This document shows, piece by piece, positions 44,183 through 53,606 of a DNA stretch of 64,000 bases. Below the pieces are notes generated by a model. It made no database searches and had not been told where the DNA came from. It worked only from the letters and a program-made list of their open reading frames with translations. The stretch is from NCBI GenBank assembly GCA_964533735.1, contig CAZHMD010000005.1, forward strand, positions 1 through 64,000. Reading direction: 5' to 3'. A program made the position numbers and the translations under genes. Positions within the stretch are counted from its first letter, which is position 1. The number at the start of each line of letters is the position of its first letter. The stretch is from UBA6107 sp964533735 (GTDB taxonomy: Bacteria > Chloroflexota > Anaerolineae > Anaerolineales > Anaerolineaceae).

Positions 44183-45331
44183 ATGCCCGAAGCCTTATTC
44201 AAACAACCGGACCGCAGGAATTCAGATTCAGTGAAATGGCGATTGTATGGTGATGGCGTAATCCCGCTATGGGTGGCAGATATGGATTTTTCCTCACCCA
44301 TTGAAGTGATCCAAGCACTGCATGAAAGAGTCTCTCACGGGGTTTTCGGTTACGCTGCAGATTCCCGAACACTGGCTGAACTGGTTGTTGAGCGGATGCT
44401 AAGATTATACGGATGGAAAATCAACCTTGAGGATATCCTGCTGCTGCCGGGAGTAATTTCAGGGTTTAACCTGGTTTGCCAGGCAGTGACCCAGAAAGAC
44501 GAATCAATATTGATCCAGCCACCGATCTATCCCCCATTTTTCGAGGCGGCAAAAAACGCAGGTTTGCTCGAGATCCAATGCGGGTTGGTACAACTGGATG
44601 ACGGGACTTACCAGGTGGATTATTCGGCTTTTGAAAAAGCACTTCAAGCAGATACAAGATGTTTCCTTTTCTGCAACCCGCATAATCCTGTGGGAAAGGT
44701 CTATACCAGGCAAGAATTAACAAAACTTGCGGAAATCTGCCTGGCACACCATGTGGTTATCTGTTCTGATGAAATCCATTCAGACCTAGTTTATCCAGGT
44801 CACCGACATATACCGATAGCATCATTGGATAAGGAAATCGGGCAACATACAGTAACGCTGATCGCCCCGAGTAAAACTTTCAATATCGCCGGATTGGATT
44901 GTTCCATTCTGATTTGTGAGAACAGAGAGTTAATGAAGCAAATTAAGGAAGCGAAACGCGGAATATTGGGAGGGGTAAACGTTCTGGGAGTAACGGCTGC
45001 GGTGGCGGCATACCGGCATGGTCAACCGTGGCTGGATGCTATATTGAACACGCTCGAGGAGAATAGAGATTTTTTGTGCACGGTCATCCAAGAGACGATG
45101 CCAAAAATCAAGATGAATCCTCCCCAGGCTACGTACCTGGCATGGCTGGATTGCCGGCAAGCGGGTCTGCCAGAAGAACCCTATGAATTCTATTTAAAAA
45201 AGGCAAAAGTGGCGTTGAGCTGCGGTGGAATCTTTGGAAAAGAAGGTGAGGGATTCGTTAGGCTGAATTTTGGCTGCAGCCGATCTGTATTGGAAGATGC
45301 ATTGGTACGAATGAGACAGTCAATGGAATAA
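44183..45331 (+). CDS. MalY/PatB-type aminotransferase (possible cystathionine beta-lyase)
   Basis: A 382-residue fold-type I PLP enzyme. It carries IPLWVADMDFSSPIEVIQAL near the N-terminus, FCNPHNPVGKVYTRQEL, CSDEIHSDLVYPGHRHIPIA, and the PLP lysine in LIAPSKTFNIAGLDCS, the pattern of MalY/PatB C-S lyases. AGGAGA precedes ATG at 44183; an upstream in-frame start (44135) lacks a site. A TATAAT at 44147-44152 may be its -10 element. It ends at a bidirectional terminator shared with cspA. Confidence 0.88.
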   Translation: MPEALFKQPDRRNSDSVKWRLYGDGVIPLWVADMDFSSPIEVIQALHERVSHGVFGYAADSRTLAELVVERMLRLYGWKINLEDILLLPGVISGFNLVCQAVTQKDESILIQPPIYPPFFEAAKNAGLLEIQCGLVQLDDGTYQVDYSAFEKALQADTRCFLFCNPHNPVGKVYTRQELTKLAEICLAHHVVICSDEIHSDLVYPGHRHIPIASLDKEIGQHTVTLIAPSKTFNIAGLDCSILICENRELMKQIKEAKRGILGGVNVLGVTAAVAAYRHGQPWLDAILNTLEENRDFLCTVIQETMPKIKMNPPQATYLAWLDCRQAGLPEEPYEFYLKKAKVALSCGGIFGKEGEGFVRLNFGCSRSVLEDALVRMRQSME

Positions 45332-45332
45332 G

Positions 45333-45359
45333 AAAACAGAGCCCAGCGGGCTCTGTTTT
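45333..45359. terminator. Bidirectional terminator between the aminotransferase gene and cspA
   Basis: A perfect 12-bp stem (AAAACAGAGCCC and its complement) with a 3-base loop. Each arm ends in four A or T, so it works from both sides. It sits directly after the plus-strand stop (45331) and 16 bases past the cspA stop. Confidence 0.9.
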
Positions 45360-45374
45360 ATAAGGGTTACTAAA

Positions 45375-45587
45375 TTATGCAATTGGTTTGACTTCTGCAG
45401 CCTGAAGTCCTTTAGGACCTTTCTCGACAGCAAATTCCACCTGCTGACCTTCTTTCAGAACACGGTAACCTTCCATTTCAATCGCAGAAAAATGAACAAA
45501 AACATCTTCTGCACCATCACGGCCGATGAAGCCGTACCCCTTGGCGGGATTGAACCATTTTACTGTCCCTACAAACCGTTCTGACAT
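45375..45587 (-). CDS. Cold shock protein (CspA family)
   Basis: A 70-residue single cold-shock domain, normal length. RNP1 (KGYGFIGRD) and RNP2 (VFVHFSAIE) are intact. Such proteins melt RNA structure and bind single-stranded nucleic acid. The leader is about 60 bases, with promoter TTGACA-N17-TAAATT upstream. Confidence 0.97.
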   Translation of the reverse strand: MSERFVGTVKWFNPAKGYGFIGRDGAEDVFVHFSAIEMEGYRVLKEGQQVEFAVEKGPKGLQAAEVKPIA

Positions 45588-45650
45588 TCTTTATCTCCAT
45601 CTTGCATAGAAATTTGCAGCCAGGATTCCCTTGCTGTCAATGATAGTAAA

Positions 45651-45679
45651 AATTTACCATCAAGAGATTTGAATGTCAA
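45651..45679 (-). promoter_or_regulatory. Candidate cspA promoter
   Basis: On the minus strand a consensus TTGACA (45674-45679) is 17 bases from TAAATT (45651-45656). The predicted transcript has a leader of about 55 bases. A second TTGACA at 45635-45640 has no good -10 partner. Confidence 0.5.
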
Positions 45680-45715
45680 GCGCTCCTGAGCCGAAGCGTT
45701 GGATATAATTAGCAA

Positions 45716-47134
45716 ATGAAAAAGCTGGATCTACTCCTGGCAGGTACGTTAATATTTTCACCCATCCTGCTGCTGACTATTTTTCCAACCTCCCCTGTCG
45801 CGGAAAAAGTTCTTGATGCCAACCAGGTGTTCCACTCTTCCCCAATCGAAAGAAATAACGAGGAATCTCTGTCCTTACAATTGTTGCTAGACTACGAACC
45901 CTGGAGAAATGATTTGTGGGAAAGGTTCGGGCGCGTAAAGCTTGACAACGGAGAGTACAGCGAGGCAATTGATGCGTTTATCAAGAGCCGGCAATTAGGC
46001 GGCTTAACCGACGAGGGCGAGATTTGGCTGGCTGATGCATTAATCTCAAATGAAAACCTTAGCGAAGCAAAAGATTTACTCCGGAAAGTTTCGGCGGAAC
46101 AAAAAGAATTGTTCAAATTACGGCAAATAATCACTCTGCAAAGACGAATTGGCGATGTCTATGGCGCTGAAGCCACCCTGCTTTCAGCCCATTTTCTTTA
46201 CCCCGAGAATGAGGAGATCAGTTACCTTTTAGGATTAATGGTGAGTACTACCCAACCAGAAAGTGCAGTGCGATTTTTGTCGACACCGGTGAACCTGTCA
46301 GAAAACGAAAAGTTGTTGCGCGATGCACTGGTTGCGACTATCGAAGGGGCTGATGAAACACAATCTTCTGCAGATCGATTCAGGCAGGTTGGCCAGGTGC
46401 TGTCTACTTTTTATGAATGGGATGTGGCAGCACAAGCTTTCCATTCGGCTGTGACGACAGATCCTGAAAATGGGCTTAATTGGATACTCCTGGCTGAGGC
46501 ACAACAGCAATTGGAGGTAAGTGCTTCCGATTCGGTAGCTAAAGCGTTAGAGCTGGATGCGGAGAACGAAATTGTTAATGGGTTAACGGGCTTGTATTAC
46601 CGCCGGCAGGGGAAATATGAATTAAGCCTCATTTATCTTAAAAGAGCGTCAGAAACAGAACCCGCAAAAAGTGTATGGCTCATCGAAATTGGCAATACCT
46701 ACCAGGAAATGGGAAATCTTGAATTAGCCTACGAAACCTTCATTAAAGCAGTCAATCTTGCGCCTAAGGATTGGGCAACCTGGAAAGCTTTGGCAGTATT
46801 CTGCTTTACTTTTAATTATGAGGTAAAAGAAACCGGTTTGCAGGCGGCACGCAAAGCCCTGACGCTGAATCCCGGGTCACCAGTGTTAACTGACCTGTTG
46901 GGCGCAGGATTGATGCTGGCTGGCGATTATGACAGCGCTGAACGTTTCCTTTTGGAGGCGGCCAGTCTGGATCCGAACCAATCCGCGGTATTGATACACC
47001 TGGGGCAGCTTAAAGTCTTGCAGAAGGAGTATGGTTCAGCCCGCGAGTACCTGCAAGCCGCTATGGATTTTGCGCCGAGCAACCGGTTGCGGGAACTGGC
47101 CAGCCAGCTCTTGCGGGAAATCAACAGCAAGTGA
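45716..47134 (+). CDS. Tetratricopeptide repeat protein with N-terminal membrane anchor
   Basis: A 472-residue protein with an N-terminal hydrophobic segment (about 5-25) and several TPR units, for example NDLWERFGRVKLDNGEYSEA and NLELAYETFIKAVNLAPKDW. A signal anchor with TPRs outside the cytoplasm is likely. The ATG is only six bases after a TATAAT (45704-45709) and has no ribosome-binding site, so the mRNA may be leaderless. It ends 44 bases before the next lipoprotein gene. Role unknown. Confidence 0.85.
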   Translation: MKKLDLLLAGTLIFSPILLLTIFPTSPVAEKVLDANQVFHSSPIERNNEESLSLQLLLDYEPWRNDLWERFGRVKLDNGEYSEAIDAFIKSRQLGGLTDEGEIWLADALISNENLSEAKDLLRKVSAEQKELFKLRQIITLQRRIGDVYGAEATLLSAHFLYPENEEISYLLGLMVSTTQPESAVRFLSTPVNLSENEKLLRDALVATIEGADETQSSADRFRQVGQVLSTFYEWDVAAQAFHSAVTTDPENGLNWILLAEAQQQLEVSASDSVAKALELDAENEIVNGLTGLYYRRQGKYELSLIYLKRASETEPAKSVWLIEIGNTYQEMGNLELAYETFIKAVNLAPKDWATWKALAVFCFTFNYEVKETGLQAARKALTLNPGSPVLTDLLGAGLMLAGDYDSAERFLLEAASLDPNQSAVLIHLGQLKVLQKEYGSAREYLQAAMDFAPSNRLRELASQLLREINSK

Positions 47135-47144
47135 ATTGCGTTGG

Positions 47145-47150
47145 TATAAT
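47145..47150 (+). promoter_or_regulatory. -10-like TATAAT before the lipoprotein gene at 47178
   Basis: GGTATAAT lies just after the TPR stop codon and 28 bases before the ATG at 47178. No -35 element is visible at the normal distance. The same GGTATAAT string precedes other genes at 50936 and 54302. Confidence 0.35.
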
Positions 47151-47177
47151 TCGCCTATTGAATCATTCTGGAGTCCA

Positions 47178-47843
47178 ATGAAAAAAGTTGCTTTGAAATC
47201 CCTTCTCCTGCCGTTTCTCCTTTTACTTGTTACTACAGGATGTTCAGTAATCCCTCCCTTGAATCCTGTCGAAGAACCAGCACATTCAGGCTGGATCTTC
47301 TTTTCGGATGATTTTTCGACACCACCAAACGGTTGGGGAACAATGGGAAGAGATGGAGGAGAAATCCTCTTTGAATACGAGGGATTGGTGTTAAATGTAA
47401 TCACCCCAAATTCACTGGTTTGGAGCATCAATCATCCCCGCTACAGCGATTCCAGGATCGATGTGGACGCGGTGTTACTGGACGGACCTGTGAACGATAA
47501 TTTCGGCGTAATCTGTCGTTTCGTGGATAACCAGAATTTTTATGGATTCCTGGTGACACATGATGGATACTATGGCATCTTTAAAATGCTCAACGGTCAG
47601 ATGATGATGACCAATGATAAAACCAGCCTGGATTATACCGAGGTGATCCGCCAGGGGGGAGTGGTGAATCACATTACCGCGGAATGCGCGGGTGAAATTC
47701 TCAAACTCACTGTAAATGACACCTTGCTGGCAGAAATACTTGACAATTCTTTTGGTGAGGGACAAGTGGGGTTGATTGCAGGGGCATACGAGAATGCCGG
47801 TGTAAAAGTGTTATTTGATAATTTAATTGTTACGCAACCCTGA
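47178..47843 (+). CDS. Lipoprotein with a concanavalin/LamG-like (3-keto-glycoside hydrolase-type) domain
   Basis: A 221-residue predicted lipoprotein (lipobox TTGC, Cys21). Residues about 38-220 look like a DUF1080/LamG-type beta-sandwich: FSDDFSTPPNGWGTMGRDGG, FGVICRFVDNQNFYGFLVTH and GQVGLIAGAYENAGVKVLFD. Such domains occur in glycan-binding and 3-keto-disaccharide hydrolase proteins. ATG at 47178 has GGAG upstream. It ends five bases before mtaB; activity is not predicted. Confidence 0.78.
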   Translation: MKKVALKSLLLPFLLLLVTTGCSVIPPLNPVEEPAHSGWIFFSDDFSTPPNGWGTMGRDGGEILFEYEGLVLNVITPNSLVWSINHPRYSDSRIDVDAVLLDGPVNDNFGVICRFVDNQNFYGFLVTHDGYYGIFKMLNGQMMMTNDKTSLDYTEVIRQGGVVNHITAECAGEILKLTVNDTLLAEILDNSFGEGQVGLIAGAYENAGVKVLFDNLIVTQP

Positions 47844-47848
47844 GCAAG

Positions 47849-49159
47849 ATGAAAGTTTTTTTTGATACAGTTGGCTGCCGATTGAACCAGGCAGAGATCG
47901 AACAAATGGCAGGTCAGTTGAGGCAGGACGGCCACCAAATATTGGGGTCTCCGGATGGTGCTGACCTGGTCGTTGTTAACAGCTGCGCGGTAACGGCTGC
48001 CGCAGCTTCAGATTCCAGGCAAAAAGTTCACCAGGCGCATGCCAAGGGGGTATCCACCATCATCCTGACGGGATGCTGGGCAACGCTGTACCCTGAGCAG
48101 GGAGCGGACCTTGAAGGCGTCAGCCAGGTAGTGAGCAATCTCGATAAGTTGGAAATCCCACTGCGCTTTATCAATGTTGACAGCAGGATGATGGAAGTAG
48201 AACCAATCGCCAGGCAACCATTGCCAGGAGCCCACAAACGCACACGAGCGTTCATTAAAGTGCAGGATGGCTGCAACAACGCCTGCACTTATTGTGTGAC
48301 CAGGCTGGCTCGTGGAAGAGGGAAGAGCCTTGAAAGAGGTGAAATCCTGCTGGCGGTTAACCAGGCTGTGCTCGGTGGAACCAAAGAGGTGGTCCTTACA
48401 GGCGTAAACCTGGGTTCATGGGGACGGGACTTGGACGGGAAAGAGCAACTCAATGATCTGATCCAGTTTTTATTGGATCATTCCGAGCTCGAACGTATGC
48501 GGTTGTCTTCGATTGAGCCGTGGGATCTGGGCAAACCTTTTTTTGGGCTATGGAAAGACGCGCGATTATGCCCCCACTTTCATCTACCCCTGCAATCAGG
48601 TTCGGCTGGAGTGCTGCATAGAATGGCACGCAACACAACACCTGAAAAGTATCGCAACCTGGTAGTGACCGCCCGCAGCATGATCCCGGAGGCAGCAATC
48701 ACGACAGATGTCATAGTGGGTTTTCCCGGGGAGACGCAAAAGGAATTCGAAGAAAGCCTGGAGTACATCCGGGGAATGGCGTTTTCAGGCGGACATGTGT
48801 TTAAGTATTCCATTCGAGAAGGAACCCCGGCAGCAAAAATGTCGGAAAAGGTCCCCGGTGCGGTGGCACGTGAACGCGCCAGGCATGTTCGTGCGGTGCT
48901 CGAGCAGTCTGAAAAAAGATTTATGAATGAGCAAATTGGTGAAACCCGACATGTTCTATGGGAAACAGCCAGGCAAACCCAGAATGGGGAATGGATGTTG
49001 AAAGGATTAAGCGAAAATTACGCCAGGATCCAGGCACCCGCATCTTCAAAGAAATGGAACGAAATTGACGCTGTAAAGTTGAAGAGCCTCTCTGGGGATG
49101 TATTAACCGGACAAATCATGGATGCAGACAATCAAATTGGGAGCGTTCCTAGTGAATAA
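47849..49159 (+). CDS. mtaB: tRNA (t6A37) methylthiotransferase MtaB
   Basis: Radical SAM methylthiotransferase that converts t6A37 to ms2t6A37 in tRNAs reading ANN codons. The 436-residue protein has the N-terminal MTTase domain (VGCRLNQAEIEQM with Cys10, NSCAVT, TGCWA) for an auxiliary cluster, the radical SAM CxxxCxxC in DGCNNACTYC, and a C-terminal TRAM-like part. VGCRLNQAE is typical of MtaB rather than MiaB. The reading frame overlaps the glucosidase GTG by eight bases. Confidence 0.9.
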   Translation: MKVFFDTVGCRLNQAEIEQMAGQLRQDGHQILGSPDGADLVVVNSCAVTAAAASDSRQKVHQAHAKGVSTIILTGCWATLYPEQGADLEGVSQVVSNLDKLEIPLRFINVDSRMMEVEPIARQPLPGAHKRTRAFIKVQDGCNNACTYCVTRLARGRGKSLERGEILLAVNQAVLGGTKEVVLTGVNLGSWGRDLDGKEQLNDLIQFLLDHSELERMRLSSIEPWDLGKPFFGLWKDARLCPHFHLPLQSGSAGVLHRMARNTTPEKYRNLVVTARSMIPEAAITTDVIVGFPGETQKEFEESLEYIRGMAFSGGHVFKYSIREGTPAAKMSEKVPGAVARERARHVRAVLEQSEKRFMNEQIGETRHVLWETARQTQNGEWMLKGLSENYARIQAPASSKKWNEIDAVKLKSLSGDVLTGQIMDADNQIGSVPSE

Positions 49160-50858
49160 TCAACCAAAATGGTGGCAATCCGCCGTGTTTTATCAGATTT
49201 ACCCGCGCAGTTTTGCAGATGGTAACGGAGATGGTATTGGTGATTTTAAAGGGATGATCGAGAAACTGGATTACCTAAAGGATCTCGGTATTGATGCGAT
49301 TTGGCTGTCGCCGCATTTCCCATCGCCGTACATCGACTGCGGGTATGATGTTTCCGATTACCGCGGGGTTGCAGCAGAATATGGAACGATGGCGCAGTTC
49401 AAGGAGTTTCTGAACGGGGCGCATGACCGCGGGATAAGACTTGTAGTAGACCTGGTTCTCAACCATACCTCAGATAAGCATGCCTGGTTTGAAGAATCCA
49501 GGCAGGATAAGACCAACTTGAAACGGGACTGGTACATATGGAAGCCGGCGCACAAGGGAGGACCACCGACGAACTGGTATTCCACATTCGGGGGGAGTGC
49601 CTGGGAATTGGATGCGTTGACGAATGAGTATTATTACCATTATTTTTTCAAGGAGCAACCTGATCTGAACTGGAAGAATCCTGCAGTTCAGGAGGCGATG
49701 TTTAATGAAGCGCGCTTTTGGCTGGACATGGGAGTTGATGGATTCCGACTGGACGCGGTTGGAACCATTTTTGAGGATGAGCGCTATTTGCCCATCACCG
49801 GTGAAATGACCCAGGAAAAACTCTTCAAGTTGTCCCATCTTGCCAGGACACCGGAGGAAAACGCAGAGGTGCTTGAGCATTGGATGGAAATGTTCCATTT
49901 CCAGGTGGATCAACCCGGGGTACATCAGGTAACGCGCGACCTGAGGAAGATGATCGATGGGTATGAAGACCGCGTTTTAATCGGCGAAACGGATGATATA
50001 GCCTTTTATGGCATAAACAATGACGAACTGCATTTAAATTTCAACTTTCCTTTAATGCGCACCCCTGCGATCACTGCTGAACATGTGCGATCCAACCAGG
50101 AAGAGAGATTGGCAGCACTCCCTGCAAGCGCTTGGCCGTGCAATACCTTCGGGAATCATGACAGCTCACGGGTTTTCTCCAATTACGGTGATGGAAAGAA
50201 TAATGATCTTCAAGCCCGGCTCTACCTGATGCTGCTTTTGTGCCTGAAAGGAACACCATTCCTTTATAACGGTGAAGAAATTGGCATGTCTGACAATCTG
50301 TTGGAAGATGCCGGGCAGTACAAGGATCCTCTCGGACTATTGTTTTATGAGATGGCAAAGGTAGAACTAGGATTAAGCGAAAAAGAGGCAATAAAAATCG
50401 GATCCAACCGCGGAAGGGATAAATGCCGCACACCGATGCAGTGGTCGAATGCTGCCAACGCCGGATTTTCACCTGAGGGGATCACTCCATGGCTGCCAGT
50501 GAACCCGGATTACCTCAAGGGAACCAATGTAAAAGAGCAGCAAGCAATCAATGATTCCCTATGGAAGTTTTATCAGCGGATGCTGCACATACGGAAGGGA
50601 AGCCTGGCGTTATCCATTGGGGAATACCGCGAAGTAAAATCGGTGGCTGAAGACGTACTGATATTTGAGCGGTTTTATGGGGATGAGAAAATGACCATTG
50701 TACTCAACCTGAGCCCAAATCTGCAGAATGTCTCATCTGAAGGTAATCCGTATTCATCCGGGAGAGTAATCCTCTCAAACATTGATCACGACATTTTAGC
50801 GGAAAAAGGTGTCATCCGGCTCCTTCCTTACCAGGGAATCATTTTTGGACAGATGTGA
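49152..50858 (+). CDS. GH13 alpha-glucosidase (oligo-1,6-glucosidase type)
   Basis: A 568-residue alpha-amylase-superfamily enzyme. It begins WWQSAVFYQIYPRSFADGNG and has the conserved boxes VVDLVLNHTSDKH, GFRLDAV (nucleophile Asp), VLIGETDD (acid/base Glu) and NTFGNHDSSR (transition-state Asp), with the oligo-1,6-glucosidase/trehalose-6-phosphate hydrolase layout. GTG at 49152 follows GGGAG and overlaps mtaB; an ATG at 49122 lies inside mtaB and is less likely. No signal peptide is seen, so it acts in the cytoplasm. Confidence 0.92.
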   Translation: MNNQPKWWQSAVFYQIYPRSFADGNGDGIGDFKGMIEKLDYLKDLGIDAIWLSPHFPSPYIDCGYDVSDYRGVAAEYGTMAQFKEFLNGAHDRGIRLVVDLVLNHTSDKHAWFEESRQDKTNLKRDWYIWKPAHKGGPPTNWYSTFGGSAWELDALTNEYYYHYFFKEQPDLNWKNPAVQEAMFNEARFWLDMGVDGFRLDAVGTIFEDERYLPITGEMTQEKLFKLSHLARTPEENAEVLEHWMEMFHFQVDQPGVHQVTRDLRKMIDGYEDRVLIGETDDIAFYGINNDELHLNFNFPLMRTPAITAEHVRSNQEERLAALPASAWPCNTFGNHDSSRVFSNYGDGKNNDLQARLYLMLLLCLKGTPFLYNGEEIGMSDNLLEDAGQYKDPLGLLFYEMAKVELGLSEKEAIKIGSNRGRDKCRTPMQWSNAANAGFSPEGITPWLPVNPDYLKGTNVKEQQAINDSLWKFYQRMLHIRKGSLALSIGEYREVKSVAEDVLIFERFYGDEKMTIVLNLSPNLQNVSSEGNPYSSGRVILSNIDHDILAEKGVIRLLPYQGIIFGQM

Positions 50859-50937
50859 AGCCAGACAGTAGATAGGGGCAGAAATTTGACACTATAATGG
50901 TGGTATTACCGGGTGATGAAGCAATCAGAATTTGAGG

Positions 50938-50943
50938 TATAAT
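50938..50943 (+). promoter_or_regulatory. -10-like TATAAT before the KimA-like gene
   Basis: GAGGTATAATC lies 25 bases before the ATG at 50969. The 110-base spacer also has TTGACA (50886-50891) and another TATAAT (50893-50898), but their spacing is wrong. No ydaO-type (c-di-AMP) riboswitch could fit here. Confidence 0.35.
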
Positions 50944-50968
50944 CACTCGCTTTATAGATATTCAGGAT

Positions 50969-52927
50969 ATGAGAGAGTTAATGAGCCTCGAAGAACACAA
51001 CGGATCTACGGTTTTCAAACGACCATCTGAGTATAAACCAGGACGCAATTGGCGTAATTTCCTCATTGGCCGTCCGCTATCGACCGCAGACGCCCCTCAT
51101 CAAACCATAGGAAAAACACTTGGTCTAGCTGTATTCTCGTCGGATGCGATGTCATCCGTGGCATACGCACCGCAGGAAATGTTGATGATCCTGGCCGCGG
51201 CAGGTGTGGGTGCGTTTGGAATTTCTGTTCCACTGGCGTTGGGGATTTGTGGACTACTCATCATTTTAACGCTGTCTTATGAACAGACAATTCACGCCTA
51301 TCCAAATGGGGGCGGGTCATTTATTGTTGCGCGAGACAACCTGGGAAAATTTCCTGCATTAACCGCTGCAGCAGCGTTGTTGAGTGATTACATCCTTACA
51401 GTAGCGGTTTCCATTTCATCAGGTGTAGCTCAACTGATTTCTGCTTATCCGGCACTTTACCCTCACCGCGTAATTATCGCTGTTGCCCTGGTTTTATTTG
51501 TAATGCTGATCAATTTACGCGGGGTCAAAGAATCAGGAGTTACGTTTGCAATCCCCACGTATTTTTTCCTGGTAATGATGTTTTTAACAATCATTATCGG
51601 CGCGGTGCGGTTTTTCGCGGGTACTTTAGGGTTGGTGGATCTTCCTCCGCAAGACATTATGGAAGTTCATAAAACCATCGCACCGATCACCATCTTTTTA
51701 GTTCTAAAAGCGTTCTCGAGCGGAACAACGGCGTTAACCGGGGTCGAAGCTATTTCTGACGGAATTACTGCCTTTAGAGAACCGCGGAGCAAAAATGCTG
51801 GCACTACATTGATCATGATGGCTTTCATCCTTGGTGCAATGATGTTTGGCATAACCTTTTTAGCGAATCAAATTGGTGCCTTACCATCCGATGAAGAAAC
51901 ACTGATCTCCCAACTGGCACGGACGATATATAACAATCGTGGAATTTTATACCTCGGGACTATATCGGCGACGACCATTATTCTTGTAATGGCCGCCAAT
52001 ACCGCCTTCGCTGATTTCCCAAGGCTCAGTGCAATCGCAGCTGCTGACGGGTACCTCCCCCGGCAGTTAACGTATCGCGGAAGCCGCCTGGTTTACTCGA
52101 AGGGAATTATCCTGCTCGCCCTGGTGGCCTGCGGCCTGATCATTTTTACCCAGGCTAGTGTGACGAGATTAATTCCACTCTACGCTATCGGGGTATTCCT
52201 TTCCTTTACGATCTCACAATCGGGTATGGCAAAAAGGTGGTGGAAATCCGGGAAGTTGCCTGTTGGTCAGGAAGTAAAAGAACGCGGTTCGGTTTTGAAA
52301 CATGACAAGGCATGGAAGTTTAAGATGATCGTGAACAGCCTGGGCGCGGTTGTAACCGCCATCGTGATGCTGGTCTTTTCTGTGACAAAGTTCAAGGATG
52401 GTGCCTGGTTTGTTATATTGCTTACTCCAACACTCGTGTTCCTTTTTAATGCCATTCATAACCATTACACGAAATTAGCTGAGAATCTGTCTCTTGAGCA
52501 TTATTCACCGCCAAACCGGATCAGTTACCAAAAGGTGGTCATGCCCATTGGCGGAGTCCACCAGGGTACACTTGCCGCGTTAAGATTTGCCAAAACCCTT
52601 TCAGATGACATTACCGTGGTTCACGTTTCCACTGATCCAGGCGAAACAAAAAGGTTACAGGAGAAGTGGGAAATTTGGGGAGATGGTTACCGCCTGGTGG
52701 TGCTTGATTCTCCTTACCGTTTATTCATTGAGCCATTGCTTTCTTATATTGAAGAATTGGATACGAACAAGCTGCCCAATGAGATCATCACTGTAGTGGT
52801 TCCACAATTTGTTCCAAAGCATTTTTGGAGCAATTGGCTACACACGCGCACTGCGGATACTCTGCGAAGAGTACTCCTTTTTCATAAGGACATTGTCATT
52901 ATGGAAGTCCCTTACCAGGTAGACTAG
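50969..52927 (+). CDS. KimA-like potassium/proton symporter (APC superfamily)
   Basis: A 652-residue membrane protein of the APC superfamily with about twelve membrane segments and a C-terminal cytoplasmic domain (about 520-650) resembling the USP-like domain of Bacillus KimA (YdaO). Family segments are FSSDAMSSVAYAPQEMLMI, PNGGGSFIVARDNLG and SGTTALTGVEAISDGITAF. KimA is a high-affinity potassium importer inhibited by c-di-AMP. The next two genes encode TrkA-type RCK proteins, which supports a potassium role. A second ATG four codons in (50981) is a possible start. Confidence 0.85.
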   Translation: MRELMSLEEHNGSTVFKRPSEYKPGRNWRNFLIGRPLSTADAPHQTIGKTLGLAVFSSDAMSSVAYAPQEMLMILAAAGVGAFGISVPLALGICGLLIILTLSYEQTIHAYPNGGGSFIVARDNLGKFPALTAAAALLSDYILTVAVSISSGVAQLISAYPALYPHRVIIAVALVLFVMLINLRGVKESGVTFAIPTYFFLVMMFLTIIIGAVRFFAGTLGLVDLPPQDIMEVHKTIAPITIFLVLKAFSSGTTALTGVEAISDGITAFREPRSKNAGTTLIMMAFILGAMMFGITFLANQIGALPSDEETLISQLARTIYNNRGILYLGTISATTIILVMAANTAFADFPRLSAIAAADGYLPRQLTYRGSRLVYSKGIILLALVACGLIIFTQASVTRLIPLYAIGVFLSFTISQSGMAKRWWKSGKLPVGQEVKERGSVLKHDKAWKFKMIVNSLGAVVTAIVMLVFSVTKFKDGAWFVILLTPTLVFLFNAIHNHYTKLAENLSLEHYSPPNRISYQKVVMPIGGVHQGTLAALRFAKTLSDDITVVHVSTDPGETKRLQEKWEIWGDGYRLVVLDSPYRLFIEPLLSYIEELDTNKLPNEIITVVVPQFVPKHFWSNWLHTRTADTLRRVLLFHKDIVIMEVPYQVD

Positions 52928-52942
52928 GAAGATCGAGGAAAT

Positions 52943-53605
52943 ATGAAAGCAATAGTAGTTGGTTGTGGTCGAATCGGTTCGCAGCTTGCTTATAACCTGT
53001 ATAAGCGCGGACATGAAGTTTCTGTTGTCGATGAACTGGATACAACATTTGACAATCTCCCATCTGATTTCCAGGGAAGATTGCATGAAGGTGATGCCAT
53101 GAACCAGGATGTACTGGCGCGTGCCGGCATTGCCCATTGCGATGCTTTTGCAGCTGTAACTGATAGTGACGCGCTCAACCTGGTGGTCTCGCATGTGGCA
53201 AAAGTCGAATACCATGTGCCGAATGTCATCGCGCGGAACTATAATCCGACTGTACGACCATTATTTGAATCGTTTGGAATCCAGGTCGTCAGTTCCACAA
53301 GCTGGGGCGCGCAAAGGATAGAAGAATTATTAACCGATCCCAATGGACGCACAGTATTTTCTGCGGGCAATGGTGAGGTTGAGGTATACGAATTACCAAT
53401 TTCATCTGGTTTGGATAAAAAAACCCTGGAAGAACTAATGGTTTGCAATACCTGTAAACCAATTGCCATCACCCGGGCAGGAAAAGCTTCGATACCCGAA
53501 GATGACTCAGTCCTTGAAGTTGGGGATATCTTAACTGTGGCTGCCACATTCGAGGGCATTCAGAAAACACGCGAACATCTCCTCGCACTTCAGAAGGAGC
53601 TTTAA
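52943..53605 (+). CDS. TrkA-type RCK (KTN-TrkA_C) regulatory protein 1
   Basis: A 220-residue cytoplasmic regulator of potassium transport. TrkA-N (about 1-120) has the nucleotide-binding GCGRIGSQLAYNLYKRGHEV and VVDE; TrkA-C (about 140-220) is a second RCK subdomain. AGGAAA precedes the ATG. It is 15 bases after the KimA-like gene and one base before its paralogue. Such proteins bind NAD(H), ADP/ATP or c-di-AMP. Confidence 0.9.
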   Translation: MKAIVVGCGRIGSQLAYNLYKRGHEVSVVDELDTTFDNLPSDFQGRLHEGDAMNQDVLARAGIAHCDAFAAVTDSDALNLVVSHVAKVEYHVPNVIARNYNPTVRPLFESFGIQVVSSTSWGAQRIEELLTDPNGRTVFSAGNGEVEVYELPISSGLDKKTLEELMVCNTCKPIAITRAGKASIPEDDSVLEVGDILTVAATFEGIQKTREHLLALQKEL

Positions 53606-53606
53606 T

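Noticed and set aside
50886..50898. TTGACA with TATAAT as a promoter
   Set aside because: The two boxes are almost adjacent, not 16-18 bases apart.
50859..50968. c-di-AMP (ydaO) riboswitch before the KimA-like gene
   Set aside because: The 110-base spacer is too short and none of the conserved ydaO elements is visible.
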